Assembly: GCA_017472565.1 (NCBI GenBank)
Contig: JAFUPY010000091.1
Coordinates: 1-64,000 of the forward strand
Direction: 5' to 3'
From: Eubacterium sp.
GTDB lineage: Bacteria; Bacillota; Clostridia; Lachnospirales; Lachnospiraceae
DNA length: 64,000 nucleotides
The position numbers and the translations under genes are program-made. The notes beneath the pieces were generated by a model, which saw nothing but the letters and a program-made list of their open reading frames with translations, made no database searches and was not told the origin of the DNA. Numbering within the stretch: the first letter of the stretch is position 1; every line of letters starts with the position of its first letter. Positions 50,504 to 59,644 of this stretch are shown in pieces.

Positions 50504-51643
50504 ATGAAGATTTTTAAAGTAGGGGTTATCGGAACCGGTTTTATCGGCCAGGTTCACATCGAAACATTACGCAGACTTGGAAATATAGAAGTTATCGCTT
50601 TAGCCGACACATACAATGCACAGGAAACGGCGGAAAAATTAAATGTTCCAAACTGCTTTTCTGACTATAAAGAAATGATTGATACCATGGATCTGGATGC
50701 CATCCACATCTGCACACCAAACAACACGCATTACGAAATCGGAATGTATGCAATGGATCGAAACGTCCATGTCGTTTGCGAAAAACCAATGTGCACAACC
50801 ATTCAGGAAGCAGAAGAAATGGTTGCAAAAGCAAAAGAAAAAGGACTTGTAAACGGCATCAACTTCCACAACCGTTTCTATCCAATGAACAACCATTTAA
50901 AAAACATTATCAAAGATGGTGATCTGGGAGATATTTTCTCCATCACCGGAAACTATACACAGGACTGGTTATTATACAATACAGACTACAGCTGGCGTTT
51001 AAATTCTTCCGAATCCGGAAACACCCGTTGTGTAGCGGATATCGGCTCCCACTGGATGGATCTGGCGGAATATGTAACTGGTCAGAAAATCGTCGCGGTG
51101 AACGCTGACTTCTCCACTATCCACGAGACACGCAAGAAACCGAAAAAAGTGGTGTTAGCATTCTCCAATGACAAATTCAGCGAAGAAGATTACGAGAATA
51201 TCGAAATCGATACCGAGGATAATGCCAATGTACTCTTCAAATTCAGCGACGGCGCAAAGGGAAGTGCATTCTTCTCTCAGGTTATCGCAGGAAAGTCCGT
51301 TGATATCAATTTACAGATCGGTGGATACAAACAGTCCGCAGAATGGCACAGTATGAGTTGCAACAACCTTTATATCGGTCAGCGCGACTTTGGAACCACC
51401 ATGGTAGAAAAAGGTGTTGCCACCGTACATTCTGACACCAAAAACCTGATTGCATATCCATTCGGACATGCCGAAGGTTTCCCAGATGCTTTCAAGCAGT
51501 GCTTTACCAGCATCTACAAGCACATCGAAAATCCAGAAGGCACTTACGAACATGCCACCTTCGAAGATGGTCTCCATGAAATGAAACTCTGTCAGGCAAT
51601 CTTTGACAGTAATGAAAAACAGGGTTGGGTTAACGTAGAATAG
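50504..51643 (+). CDS. Gfo/Idh/MocA-family NAD(P)-dependent dehydrogenase
   Basis: 379 residues. N-terminal Rossmann domain GVIGTGFIGQVH, the EKP motif (VCEKPM) whose lysine is catalytic, and the C-terminal substrate domain with DIGSHWMDLAEYVTG supplying histidine. It oxidises or reduces a sugar or cyclitol hydroxyl. It is the last gene of the rightward regulon; a bidirectional terminator follows at 51672-51710. Confidence 0.92.
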   Translation: MKIFKVGVIGTGFIGQVHIETLRRLGNIEVIALADTYNAQETAEKLNVPNCFSDYKEMIDTMDLDAIHICTPNNTHYEIGMYAMDRNVHVVCEKPMCTTIQEAEEMVAKAKEKGLVNGINFHNRFYPMNNHLKNIIKDGDLGDIFSITGNYTQDWLLYNTDYSWRLNSSESGNTRCVADIGSHWMDLAEYVTGQKIVAVNADFSTIHETRKKPKKVVLAFSNDKFSEEDYENIEIDTEDNANVLFKFSDGAKGSAFFSQVIAGKSVDINLQIGGYKQSAEWHSMSCNNLYIGQRDFGTTMVEKGVATVHSDTKNLIAYPFGHAEGFPDAFKQCFTSIYKHIENPEGTYEHATFEDGLHEMKLCQAIFDSNEKQGWVNVE

Positions 51644-51671
51644 TAGATCCCCCACATAGATTAACACAATG

Positions 51672-51710
51672 ATAAGAGGCTGCAGCTCTAAACGAGTCGC
51701 AGCCTCTTAT
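51672..51710. terminator. Bidirectional terminator ending the sugar regulon
   Basis: Perfect 12-bp stem ATAAGAGGCTGC (51672-51683) / GCAGCCTCTTAT (51699-51710) between convergent genes. Confidence 0.8.
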
Positions 51711-51765
51711 TATATTTGTCATTTCACTTTTATACAAATTCATTTGCAATCTGTTTTCATACGAA

Positions 51766-52680
51766 TTAAATTACAAACTGTCTGATATAGCGTTTGGAAA
51801 GTCTCAGACTGTCTAATACTTTCTCACGGCTTCCTTCAAAGGCCTTATCTTCAATTTCCAGACAGGTATATCCGTCATATCCGATATCCGTAAGGGCAGA
51901 TACATATTTTGCCCAGTCAACATCGCCAAGACCCGGAAGCTTTGGACTCATGAAATCCAATGGATATGCCATAACGCCCACGCGTTTCAGCTTATCTGTA
52001 TACAATTTGATATCCTTGTAATGTACATGGAAAATCTTATCCTTAAATTCATATATCGGCGCAATATAATCCATCATCTGCCATACAAAATGGGATGGAT
52101 CATAATTAAGACCCAGGTTGTCGCTTGGAAGGATTTCAAAAATCTTTTTCCAAATCTCCGGTGTGGTCATCAGGTTCTGTCCGCCCGGCCATTGATCTCT
52201 TCCAAATAACATCGGGCAGTTTTCAATGGCGATCTTAACCCCTTTTTCTTCTGCATGTTTGATGATTGGAGGCCAGATTTCTTTTACCAGTTCCAGATTC
52301 TCTTCCACGCATTTATTCTGGTCTCTTCCAATAAAGGTTGTAACCATATTGATGCCCAATCTGGCACTTGCATCAATCAACTTCATCAGATGGGACACAT
52401 TTGCCGCTCTCTTTTCCAGGTCAGCATCCATGGTATTTGGATAAAATGCCAGCGAAGAGATCTCCACGCCCTTTTCTCTGCAGTACGCCTGAATATATGC
52501 CACTTTTTCATCTGTCAGATCAACCACATCAATATGGCTTACCCCTGCATATCTGCGCTCTGCCTTTCCACTTGGCCAGCATGCCATTTCCACACATTCA
52601 AAACCTAACTCCGCAGCAACGTCAATGACCTGTTCAAACTCCATATCATCTAATATTGCACTTACAAACCCCAGTTTCAT
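51766..52680 (-). CDS. TIM-barrel sugar isomerase/epimerase
   Basis: 304 residues of the AP-endonuclease-2 / IolE-like barrel family. Likely metal ligands are Glu in IAIENCP, Asp in LNYDPSH, His in FHVHYKD and Glu in CLEIED. It is related to, but distinct from, the protein at 40386. It converges on the Gfo/Idh/MocA gene; such dehydrogenase plus barrel pairs often act together on keto-sugars or inositols. AGGAGG-like sequence precedes the ATG. Substrate unknown. Confidence 0.86.
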   Translation of the reverse strand: MKLGFVSAILDDMEFEQVIDVAAELGFECVEMACWPSGKAERRYAGVSHIDVVDLTDEKVAYIQAYCREKGVEISSLAFYPNTMDADLEKRAANVSHLMKLIDASARLGINMVTTFIGRDQNKCVEENLELVKEIWPPIIKHAEEKGVKIAIENCPMLFGRDQWPGGQNLMTTPEIWKKIFEILPSDNLGLNYDPSHFVWQMMDYIAPIYEFKDKIFHVHYKDIKLYTDKLKRVGVMAYPLDFMSPKLPGLGDVDWAKYVSALTDIGYDGYTCLEIEDKAFEGSREKVLDSLRLSKRYIRQFVI

Positions 52681-52821
52681 ACCTGATGTCCTCCTTCTAT
52701 ATTCTTATGCCGTAATATACTAACTATAGTGTAACAAATTCCTGCACTGCTTGCAATGTATACAGTGGCAACCAGCTAGAAATAGGCGGGTTCCAAATGT
52801 TTTTTATCGAATGCATTCTGC

Positions 52822-54720
52822 TTATTTTATGCGCATGGTTCTCATGGCATTTAAGATAGCCAAAATAGCTACTCCTACATCCGCAAAAATGGCAAGCCAC
52901 ATGTTGGCAATACCGACTGCACCCAGGATAAGTACGACCACTTTTACGCCGATGGCAAATACGATATTGAAATTGGCGATGCGCAGTGTCTTTCTGGCAA
53001 TCTTGATAATAGTGGCTATTTTACTGATATCATCATCCATTAATACAATGTCAGCTGCTTCGATTGCTGCATCAGAGCCCATGCTTCCCATGGCAATGCC
53101 TACGTCGGAGCGCATGATAACCGGCGCATCGTTGATGCCATCCCCTGCAAATGCAAGCTTTGCACCTGCTGCCTGTTTATCCAAAAGTTCCTGCACTTTT
53201 GCCACTTTATCTGCTGGCAACAATTCGCTGTAAACCTGATCGATACCGATTTCATCAGCTACTGCTTCGGCAATCTCTTCGCGATCACCGGTTAACATAA
53301 CTATGTTTTTGATGCCCACAGCGTGAAGCCGTTCAATGGAATCTTTCATGTCCGCCTTAATGGAGTCTGCAATCAGAATCCATCCTAAGAATTCACTTTC
53401 ACAAGACACATAAACAACAGTTCCTGTTTCCTGACAGGGGGTAATGCGAATTCCATTTTCCACCATTAGTTTTTCATTGCCGGCAAAACAAGTTTTTCCG
53501 TTGATGATAGCTTTTACACCTCGACCTGGGAGTTCTTCCTGGGAGGACACCACATCAAGATTCAGGTGTTCAACACATGCACGTGAGACAGACGCCGCTA
53601 TCGGATGATTGGAAAATCCTTCGCAAAGAGCTGCATATTTTAAGACTTCTTCCTCTTTTTCCTTTGGCCAAACTGCTTTTACTGCAAAGGAACCCTCAGT
53701 CAAAGTACCTGTTTTATCAAATACAATGGTGTCCGTTTTTGCCATGGCTTCCATAAAGTTGCTGCCTTTGACCAGAATGCCTCGTCTGGAAGCAGCACCA
53801 ATTCCGCCAAAGAAGCTGAGCGGAACAGAAATAACCAGTGCACATGGGCAGGAAACAACCAAAAAAATGCAGGCACGTCGAATCCCTTCACTCACTGCCA
53901 CCTCAGTTGCCAGCGGAGTGATAATTGCCAGTGCAAGCGCCACGATAACAACCAGTGGCGTATAATATTTGGCAAACTTGGTAATAAAGTTTTCCACCGG
54001 CGCCTTCTGGCTGCTGGCATCTTCCACCAGTTCCAGAATCTTGGCTACCGTACTGTCTTCAAAGCCCTTGGTCGTGCGCACATGCAAAAGGCCATTACCA
54101 TTGATACAGCCACTGATAATTTCATCTCCAGGCATTACCATTCTGTCCACAGATTCACCGGTAAGTGCTGCGGTATCAAGCAGGGATGTTCCCTGTTCCA
54201 CGATACCATCCAAAGGCACCTTTTCGCCTGGTTTTACAATGATAAGGGTGCCTACTTCTACGTCTTCTGGATCCACCTGCTGCAGTTCACCGTCCACTTC
54301 CACATTGGCATACTCTGGTGCAATCTCCATCAGATCTTTGATGGACTGTCTGGAACGATTCACTGCATAGTCCTCAAACAATTCCCCTATACGGAAGAAC
54401 AAGGTGGCAGCCACACCCTCACTGCACTCACCAATGGCAAAAGCCGCTACCGTGGCAATTGCCATCAGAAAATCTTCATCCAGCACATGGCCTTTGAAAA
54501 GATTTTTAAAGGCTCCTACTAAAATCTCCCATGCCAACAGGGCATATGGAATCAGATACAATACAGGAAACAGCCAACGTTGAATGCCTGGCACTGTGCT
54601 TAGCACCCCTGTTTGCAGCGCTTGTTCCAACAGACCTGTCTTTTCCACAATCAAAATGGCAAAAAAGATGACTGCCATTGTGATAATATAATTTCTCTCT
54701 TTTTTCTGTTTTTTCGTCAT
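52822..54720 (-). CDS. cadA: P1B-type heavy-metal efflux ATPase (Zn/Cd/Pb, CadA/ZntA-like)
   Basis: 632 residues. Seen are TGES (187-190), the transport motif SCPCALV (291-293 CPC), DKTGTLT with phosphorylated Asp335, SNHPIA of the nucleotide domain, GDGINDAP and an aspartate in the final helix region (FADVGVA) typical of Zn/Cd pumps. It lacks the N-terminal metal-binding domain usually fused to CadA; that domain is encoded separately 68 bases upstream (54789). The ArsR gene precedes both. Confidence 0.93.
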   Translation of the reverse strand: MTKKQKKERNYIITMAVIFFAILIVEKTGLLEQALQTGVLSTVPGIQRWLFPVLYLIPYALLAWEILVGAFKNLFKGHVLDEDFLMAIATVAAFAIGECSEGVAATLFFRIGELFEDYAVNRSRQSIKDLMEIAPEYANVEVDGELQQVDPEDVEVGTLIIVKPGEKVPLDGIVEQGTSLLDTAALTGESVDRMVMPGDEIISGCINGNGLLHVRTTKGFEDSTVAKILELVEDASSQKAPVENFITKFAKYYTPLVVIVALALAIITPLATEVAVSEGIRRACIFLVVSCPCALVISVPLSFFGGIGAASRRGILVKGSNFMEAMAKTDTIVFDKTGTLTEGSFAVKAVWPKEKEEEVLKYAALCEGFSNHPIAASVSRACVEHLNLDVVSSQEELPGRGVKAIINGKTCFAGNEKLMVENGIRITPCQETGTVVYVSCESEFLGWILIADSIKADMKDSIERLHAVGIKNIVMLTGDREEIAEAVADEIGIDQVYSELLPADKVAKVQELLDKQAAGAKLAFAGDGINDAPVIMRSDVGIAMGSMGSDAAIEAADIVLMDDDISKIATIIKIARKTLRIANFNIVFAIGVKVVVLILGAVGIANMWLAIFADVGVAILAILNAMRTMRIK

Positions 54721-54788
54721 TATAAAATCCTCTATAACCTGGTTTAAACAACTTCTAAATGAGTGCCAAAACCACGCCTTTCAACATT

Positions 54789-55007
54789 TTATAAATCGAT
54801 GCGAGCTCCTGAATCCACTTTTCTCATGCAGGCATCCGCCTCTTTTACTATTTCATCAAAACGGGCATCGTCTGCGTCCAGCATCAGCTTCTGTGTCATA
54901 AAATTCAGACTTGCGTCGTTTACTCCATCGATTTTTTTAATCAAGCTTTCCATTTTTGCTGCGCAATTCGCACAATCTACATCTACAACTTTAAATTTTT
55001 TCTTCAT
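54789..55007 (-). CDS. Stand-alone heavy-metal-associated (HMA) domain protein
   Basis: 72 residues, a ferredoxin-like HMA fold with the metal-binding pair CANC (Cys12-x-x-Cys15). It is a metallochaperone or detached N-terminal domain that delivers metal to the adjacent ATPase. The second half (DDARFDEIVKEADACMRKV) is the usual final helix. It lies between the ArsR and ATPase genes in one operon. Confidence 0.92.
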   Translation of the reverse strand: MKKKFKVVDVDCANCAAKMESLIKKIDGVNDASLNFMTQKLMLDADDARFDEIVKEADACMRKVDSGARIDL

Positions 55008-55074
55008 ACTGTTGCTCCTTTACAATTTCAGTGTACGATTCACAAATTCGTTTTATTAACGTTATGTAAACCTC

Positions 55075-55428
55075 TTATTCATTCACATGATCCATGCCCT
55101 GCCGCAAGATTGTCCGTACATGGTCGTCCGCCAGTGAATAATATACATTCTTACCCTCTTTTCTGCTCTTGATCAGATTGGCCTCTTTTAGAACCTTCAA
55201 CTGATTGGAAACCGCTGGCTGGTTCATGCCAAGGGCTTCCGTCAGATGACAGACACACATCTCTGCCACAGAAAGATGGAATAAAATTTTCACTCTTGTA
55301 AGATCCGCAAACATCTTAAAAAGATTTGCAAGATCTTCTATTTTCTCATCGTCGGGGACTGTTTCATGAAACAGTTCCGCAACCGTTTCGTGTTCCCCTA
55401 GTTCACAACAAATATGTCGTTTCCCCAT
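55075..55428 (-). CDS. ArsR/SmtB-family metal-responsive repressor (CadC-like)
   Basis: 117 residues. Winged helix-turn-helix with MNQPAVSNQLKVLKEANL as recognition region and a CadC-type thiol site: cysteines near the N-terminus (HICCELGEHE) and CVCHL on helix 3. Metal binding would release the repressor and induce the efflux genes. ATG 55428 has AGGAGG; the frame to 55455 is less likely. Its promoter (55543-55571) is flanked by two similar palindromes. Confidence 0.92.
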   Translation of the reverse strand: MGKRHICCELGEHETVAELFHETVPDDEKIEDLANLFKMFADLTRVKILFHLSVAEMCVCHLTEALGMNQPAVSNQLKVLKEANLIKSRKEGKNVYYSLADDHVRTILRQGMDHVNE

Positions 55429-55510
55429 GTTGGTGCCTCCTGTCTGCTTCTTCACACACTGTTATCTTTTATTTAAAAGATATTTTGGTTAGAAGGTATT
55501 ATTTTACCAA

Positions 55511-55600
55511 ACGCATCACTATTCAGTGATATGTTTGATTTTATTCTACGCCTTCCTGTATCGGATGTCAACAAAAACGCATCACCAATTGGTGATGCGT
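55511..55600 (-). promoter_or_regulatory. Metal-efflux operon promoter between two similar palindromes
   Basis: On the minus strand TTGACA (55566-55571), 17 bases, TAGAAT (55543-55548). Downstream of the -10 lies ATCACTATTCAGTGAT (55515-55530) and upstream of the -35 the perfect 24-bp palindrome at 55577-55600 (ACGCATCACCAA with its complement). Both begin ACGCATCAC. They are candidate ArsR operators. The upstream one, with flanking A and T runs, also serves as terminator for the LacI-type gene at 55623. Confidence 0.65.
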
Positions 55601-55622
55601 TTTCTCAACAAGCTCTATTTTT

Positions 55623-57623
55623 CTATAACATCTGACCATCATATTCAAAATCCGGCATCTGTGTTTTTGTTACATCGCGCCATACTTTTGCCAACTCATG
55701 CGGGAATACTCGCATTGGCTGTACTCCAACATATTTGAAATCCCGCTTTCCAAGTAACGCCTGCATGGTTACCATTGCCACTGCCTGACCTTGCTCGTAC
55801 GGTTTTTGAACACTTAATCCTCGAATCATTTTCCCTTTTGACATGTAAGTTGCTACTTTTACATCCAAATCCACCGTTGCAATAGAAATATCGGTTCGAT
55901 TAAGTTCTTCCAGTGCACGCATGGCCTCTAACGCAGGACCTTCCCATGACACATACAGTCCCTCTATTTCCGGATGCTCTGTAATCATATCCTTGCATGC
56001 CTGATAAGCATTTTTAATCTTAACAAATGATTTTTTGGAAACAATGTGAAGATTGCGATAATTTTCTCTGATTACCTGTTCCGCACTTTCGTCTCGCTGC
56101 TGAGTCATTTGAAATGGCACTCCGTGTGTCAGCATTCCAATATTCACATATTCTCGAGACTTAAAATACTCACCCAGAATAACCCCTGCATTCTGCCCAT
56201 TTTCCCGTTCATTTACGGAAACACAGCTATAGTAATCTTCCGGAGAAAATCCTTTTGGAAGATTTCCAATCAGGATTAACTTTGTAACATTCGAAAGCTC
56301 TTTAAATTTCGAAGCTGTCACATGTTCATCTACCGGCAGCCCTATGATCGCATCCGGCTTTTGGATGCGCAGTGCTTCTAGTTGGGCAATCTGTAATTTG
56401 GGGTCAAAATTTGCATTCATCATAGAGATGACCTGCACATTATACTCTTCCAACGTATCTCGAATTGCCTTTTCCTGTAAGCTTGTCCAATAGGTATTGG
56501 TACTGTGAAATGCAATGGCAACCTTGTAATTTCCCTTTTTGACTTGTAACGCTTCTGTCTCTGTCAGCGTTATCTGCTCCGGCGTAATCGCATTTTCTCC
56601 AAACGGTCCTCTGTTAACCGCCCGGGTGGACTTGCGTACCCGAAACTCGATTGGGATTCGTTTTATCGGACGTTCGACCGGAATCTCCTTTATCTGATTC
56701 ATCATAACATCCACCGCTTTTTCCGCCATATCATCAATTCTCTGCGCCAAAATCGTCAATGGCGGATTAAAAATATCACTCCAGGCATCTTCGCCAAAAC
56801 CAATCACAGAAACATCTCCCGGACAGTTTAGCCCTCTCTCATCAATATCATGCAGTAATGCATGTGTCAGTGTATTGCTGCACGCTATAAATGCAGTCGG
56901 ACAGTCCTTCCCATCATATAATTCAAAAATATTATCCCGATTTGGATTTCCCGTGATTACATACTGAATATATTTGGGGTTAATCTCGCAGGCATGTTCC
57001 TTCATTGCACGGATATAGCCATTCAAACGTTCTTCCTCTGGTGTGATCTTTGACTTTTCCCACAGCAGAATACCAATCTTCATGTGACCACTGTTAATCA
57101 AATGTCTTGTTCCAAGATAGACTGCATGCTCATTATCTGCCAGCACACAATCTATTTCCGGATCTTTCAACCCTCTCTCCACGCATACAAACGGAATTCT
57201 GGATTTTTTAATTTTCCGATAGACTTTATCGTCCTGCCTGCATGGCGCAAGAAAAATACCCGCAATACTTTTATCTGTAATTAAGGAAAGTAAGATATTC
57301 CGTTCGGTTTCTAAATTATCATTTGTGATATAAATTGCCAGTGTATAGCCCTGTTCTTTTAATAACATCGTGATTTGATTTACAAGCTGACCATAAATTG
57401 TACCATTTAGATCTGGAATCACAAAGGCAATCTTGGAAAGACGTCCCACCAGCAATCCTGCATGACTGGTTTCTTTTTTCACTACATAACCAGTTTCCCG
57501 GATTGCCCGTTCGACTTGTTCAACTAACTCCGGCCTGACATATCTTGTTTTATTTAACACATGCGACACTGTAGCAATGGATACTCCGGCATGATTAGCA
57601 ACATCTTGAATCGTAACTTTCAT
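55623..57623 (-). CDS. LacI-family regulator with two tandem sugar-binding domains
   Basis: 666 residues, about twice the normal LacI length. Residues 1-50 are the LacI helix-turn-helix (TIQDVANHAGVSIATVSHVL). Residues 60-345 are the standard LacI sensor (IAFVIPDLNGTIYGQLV, VSVIGFGEDAWSD). Residues about 370-650 are a second periplasmic-binding-protein domain (VAIAFHSTNTYWTSLQEKAI). Its last part aligns by eye with the binding protein at 63632: ITEHPEIEGLYVSWEGP against LTQYPNIDGIYASWDIP, and ATVDLDVKVATYM and KPYEQGQAVA against ATIDLGNNMALEI and LPYDQGVAET. It should therefore sense the ligand of that transporter. It is behind a terminator from the ThuA operon. Confidence 0.88.
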   Translation of the reverse strand: MKVTIQDVANHAGVSIATVSHVLNKTRYVRPELVEQVERAIRETGYVVKKETSHAGLLVGRLSKIAFVIPDLNGTIYGQLVNQITMLLKEQGYTLAIYITNDNLETERNILLSLITDKSIAGIFLAPCRQDDKVYRKIKKSRIPFVCVERGLKDPEIDCVLADNEHAVYLGTRHLINSGHMKIGILLWEKSKITPEEERLNGYIRAMKEHACEINPKYIQYVITGNPNRDNIFELYDGKDCPTAFIACSNTLTHALLHDIDERGLNCPGDVSVIGFGEDAWSDIFNPPLTILAQRIDDMAEKAVDVMMNQIKEIPVERPIKRIPIEFRVRKSTRAVNRGPFGENAITPEQITLTETEALQVKKGNYKVAIAFHSTNTYWTSLQEKAIRDTLEEYNVQVISMMNANFDPKLQIAQLEALRIQKPDAIIGLPVDEHVTASKFKELSNVTKLILIGNLPKGFSPEDYYSCVSVNERENGQNAGVILGEYFKSREYVNIGMLTHGVPFQMTQQRDESAEQVIRENYRNLHIVSKKSFVKIKNAYQACKDMITEHPEIEGLYVSWEGPALEAMRALEELNRTDISIATVDLDVKVATYMSKGKMIRGLSVQKPYEQGQAVAMVTMQALLGKRDFKYVGVQPMRVFPHELAKVWRDVTKTQMPDFEYDGQML

Positions 57624-57649
57624 CTTATTTCCCCTTTGATTTAAGTAAA

Positions 57650-57676
57650 AAGGACATCCGCAATAGGAATGTCCTT
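57650..57676 (-). terminator. Terminator of the ThuA / dehydrogenase / ABC operon
   Basis: Stem AAGGACAT (57650-57657) / ATGTCCTT (57669-57676) followed by a T run on the minus strand. It separates the operon from the regulator gene downstream. Confidence 0.75.
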
Positions 57677-57792
57677 ATCACACTAGATGTATTCTACCGT
57701 TTTTTTTATCTACATTCAACTATTTACGTAAAAACAAGCATCTAAAATATGTTCTTTTTTTCTTATTAATAAGTTTCTTCAGCAATAGCAAA

Positions 57793-58506
57793 TTATGGTC
57801 TCACCCATGCCGGTTCTTCCTCACAGAGCAAGCTTCTTTTCCCCATTTGCGGCGCCGTCCAGAAAACAGCATTTTCTATGATTTTCTGTATGTTTTTATT
57901 GTAAAAAGTCGGATAGGTATCGTGCCCAACATGAAAATAAAAAACCTTTCCCATTCCTCTGGTCCATGTACAGCCTCCGCGGAATACACTCCCACCTTCA
58001 AACCAACTGGTAAATACCACATCATCCGGTTTGGGAATATCAAAATATTCTCCATAAGCCTCTTCGATTTCCAGTTCAAATACTTCTGGTACATCCTTTG
58101 CAATTGGATGCATCGGGCATGTGGTCCAAATGCGTTCATAATCTACATATCGATATTTTAAGGTACCGCTCGTTCCCATAAGAAGCAAGAACGGCTTGCT
58201 CAGATGTGCAGAATGCAATGGAATAAAGCCCATGCCGCGAAGCACCTGCTGTTTTATTTTTTCAGCCAGCAAATCCGGAAGCGTATCGTGGGTCTTATGT
58301 GCCCACCAAATCAACACATCTGTTTCTTCCAGTACATCGTCCGGCAGGCCAAACGCTGGCATCTGTGCATGCGCTACGCGCACATCTAATTCGGGATTGT
58401 TCTTCAATGCTTCTGCCAGTACGGTACGAATTCCCTGTGGGTATACCGCCTTCATCTTTTCATTTTCATTCTGGATATTTTCATCCCAAACAGTTACTCG
58501 AATCAT
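57793..58506 (-). CDS. ThuA domain protein
   Basis: 237 residues, a class I glutaminase-like fold of the ThuA (trehalose utilisation) family: VTVWDEN, DVLIWWAHKTHDTL, GMGFIPLHSAHLSKPF and VFYFHVGHDTYPTF. The exact reaction of the family is not settled; members occur with Gfo/Idh/MocA enzymes in 3-keto-glycoside pathways. Its start codon region abuts the stop of the dehydrogenase gene at 58507, so they are co-translated. Confidence 0.88.
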   Translation of the reverse strand: MIRVTVWDENIQNENEKMKAVYPQGIRTVLAEALKNNPELDVRVAHAQMPAFGLPDDVLEETDVLIWWAHKTHDTLPDLLAEKIKQQVLRGMGFIPLHSAHLSKPFLLLMGTSGTLKYRYVDYERIWTTCPMHPIAKDVPEVFELEIEEAYGEYFDIPKPDDVVFTSWFEGGSVFRGGCTWTRGMGKVFYFHVGHDTYPTFYNKNIQKIIENAVFWTAPQMGKRSLLCEEEPAWVRP

Positions 58507-59574
58507 TTAATTATCCTCAAACATAACAACCTTATTTTCGTTTGCAGATTCCCATACAGCAGCCAAAACCCGAAGAACCCGGCGCATTTCAGGGATTTTT
58601 ACCAACAACTCTTCTTCTCCTGCTCTTGCCTTCATATAGTTATGATAGAACATAATCTGTTCGCTTTGAACATTTGGCAATTCTTCTGTATACACAACGC
58701 CTTCCGGCAGTGCCCCAAAGGAACGGGTCGGCCCTGCAAAAGTCATAGTCGTCTCTCCCGGTGTATTTGTCAGCAATCGGGTTGTTTTTACAATCTTGCC
58801 CTGTGGATTGAAGCCATCCGAATAAACACTTCCTTTGTTTCCGCCCATGAACCAATGATGTTCAAACCAGTTTGGTTTGTCCGTCAACAAGTATGTACCA
58901 AGTTCTATCTCCGCTGTAACGTGATTTTCAAATTTGAAAATCAGCTTAAAATAATCGTCAACTTCAAAATTAATCACATTTCTCACATCTGCATAAATGG
59001 AGCACAGCTTTGCCGGTACCATCCAGAGAATCTGATCGATCAAATGTACGCCCCAGTCGTAAAGCATCCCGCCGCCATATTTTTTATAAACATGCCAATC
59101 ATGCATATTCCCGTTAAATCCACACAGCTTTGACTGAATCGTATAGATATCACCTAGTTCTCCACTATCATAAACTTCTTTGATAATGCGATAATCTCTA
59201 TCATAACGACGCTGCTGATGTACCGTAAAGATCACGCCATGTTCTTTGCAGGCTGCTTCCATTTCATCCAGTTCCTGTACATTCAGGCCTACTGGCTTCT
59301 CACAGATAATATTCTTTCCTGCACTGGCTGCACGGATTACCATATCCTTGTGAAGATGATTTTCAATGGAAATCACCACAGTGTCGATTTCTTCCAACTT
59401 TAACAATTCTTCTGCATCTGTATATTTCCTAACATTGGCACTGGCTGCATCATCCATCCGTTCCGGAACAACGTCACAAATCGCAATCAGTTCTGCGCCC
59501 TCAGTCTCCATGATCTTCAATTCATGTTTGTGTCCCACATAGCCAAAACCAATGATTCCAAATCCAATTTTCAT
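58507..59574 (-). CDS. Gfo/Idh/MocA-family dehydrogenase 1
   Basis: 355 residues. Rossmann domain GFGIIGFGYVGHKH, EKPVGL motif with catalytic lysine, and a C-terminal domain with YDWGVHLIDQIL (histidine). Start ATG 59574 has AGGAGG ten bases upstream; the frame to 59628 lacks a better site. Immediately before thuA and after a long hairpin (59645-59708). Together with the next dehydrogenase it suggests oxidation and later reduction of one sugar hydroxyl, which is inference. Confidence 0.92.
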   Translation of the reverse strand: MKIGFGIIGFGYVGHKHELKIMETEGAELIAICDVVPERMDDAASANVRKYTDAEELLKLEEIDTVVISIENHLHKDMVIRAASAGKNIICEKPVGLNVQELDEMEAACKEHGVIFTVHQQRRYDRDYRIIKEVYDSGELGDIYTIQSKLCGFNGNMHDWHVYKKYGGGMLYDWGVHLIDQILWMVPAKLCSIYADVRNVINFEVDDYFKLIFKFENHVTAEIELGTYLLTDKPNWFEHHWFMGGNKGSVYSDGFNPQGKIVKTTRLLTNTPGETTMTFAGPTRSFGALPEGVVYTEELPNVQSEQIMFYHNYMKARAGEEELLVKIPEMRRVLRVLAAVWESANENKVVMFEDN

Positions 59575-59644
59575 ATCGTTGAAACCTCCTGTATTTAAAA
59601 CTCTTTCGGATAATCTTTCATACGTCATCCATCGTTGTCCTTTT

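Noticed and set aside
40386..51643. Assignment as a rhamnose or fucose operon
   Set aside because: The kinase and aldolase fit, but no RhaA/RhaM or FucI/FucU homologue is present and the flavoprotein is unexplained, so a named pathway is not supported.
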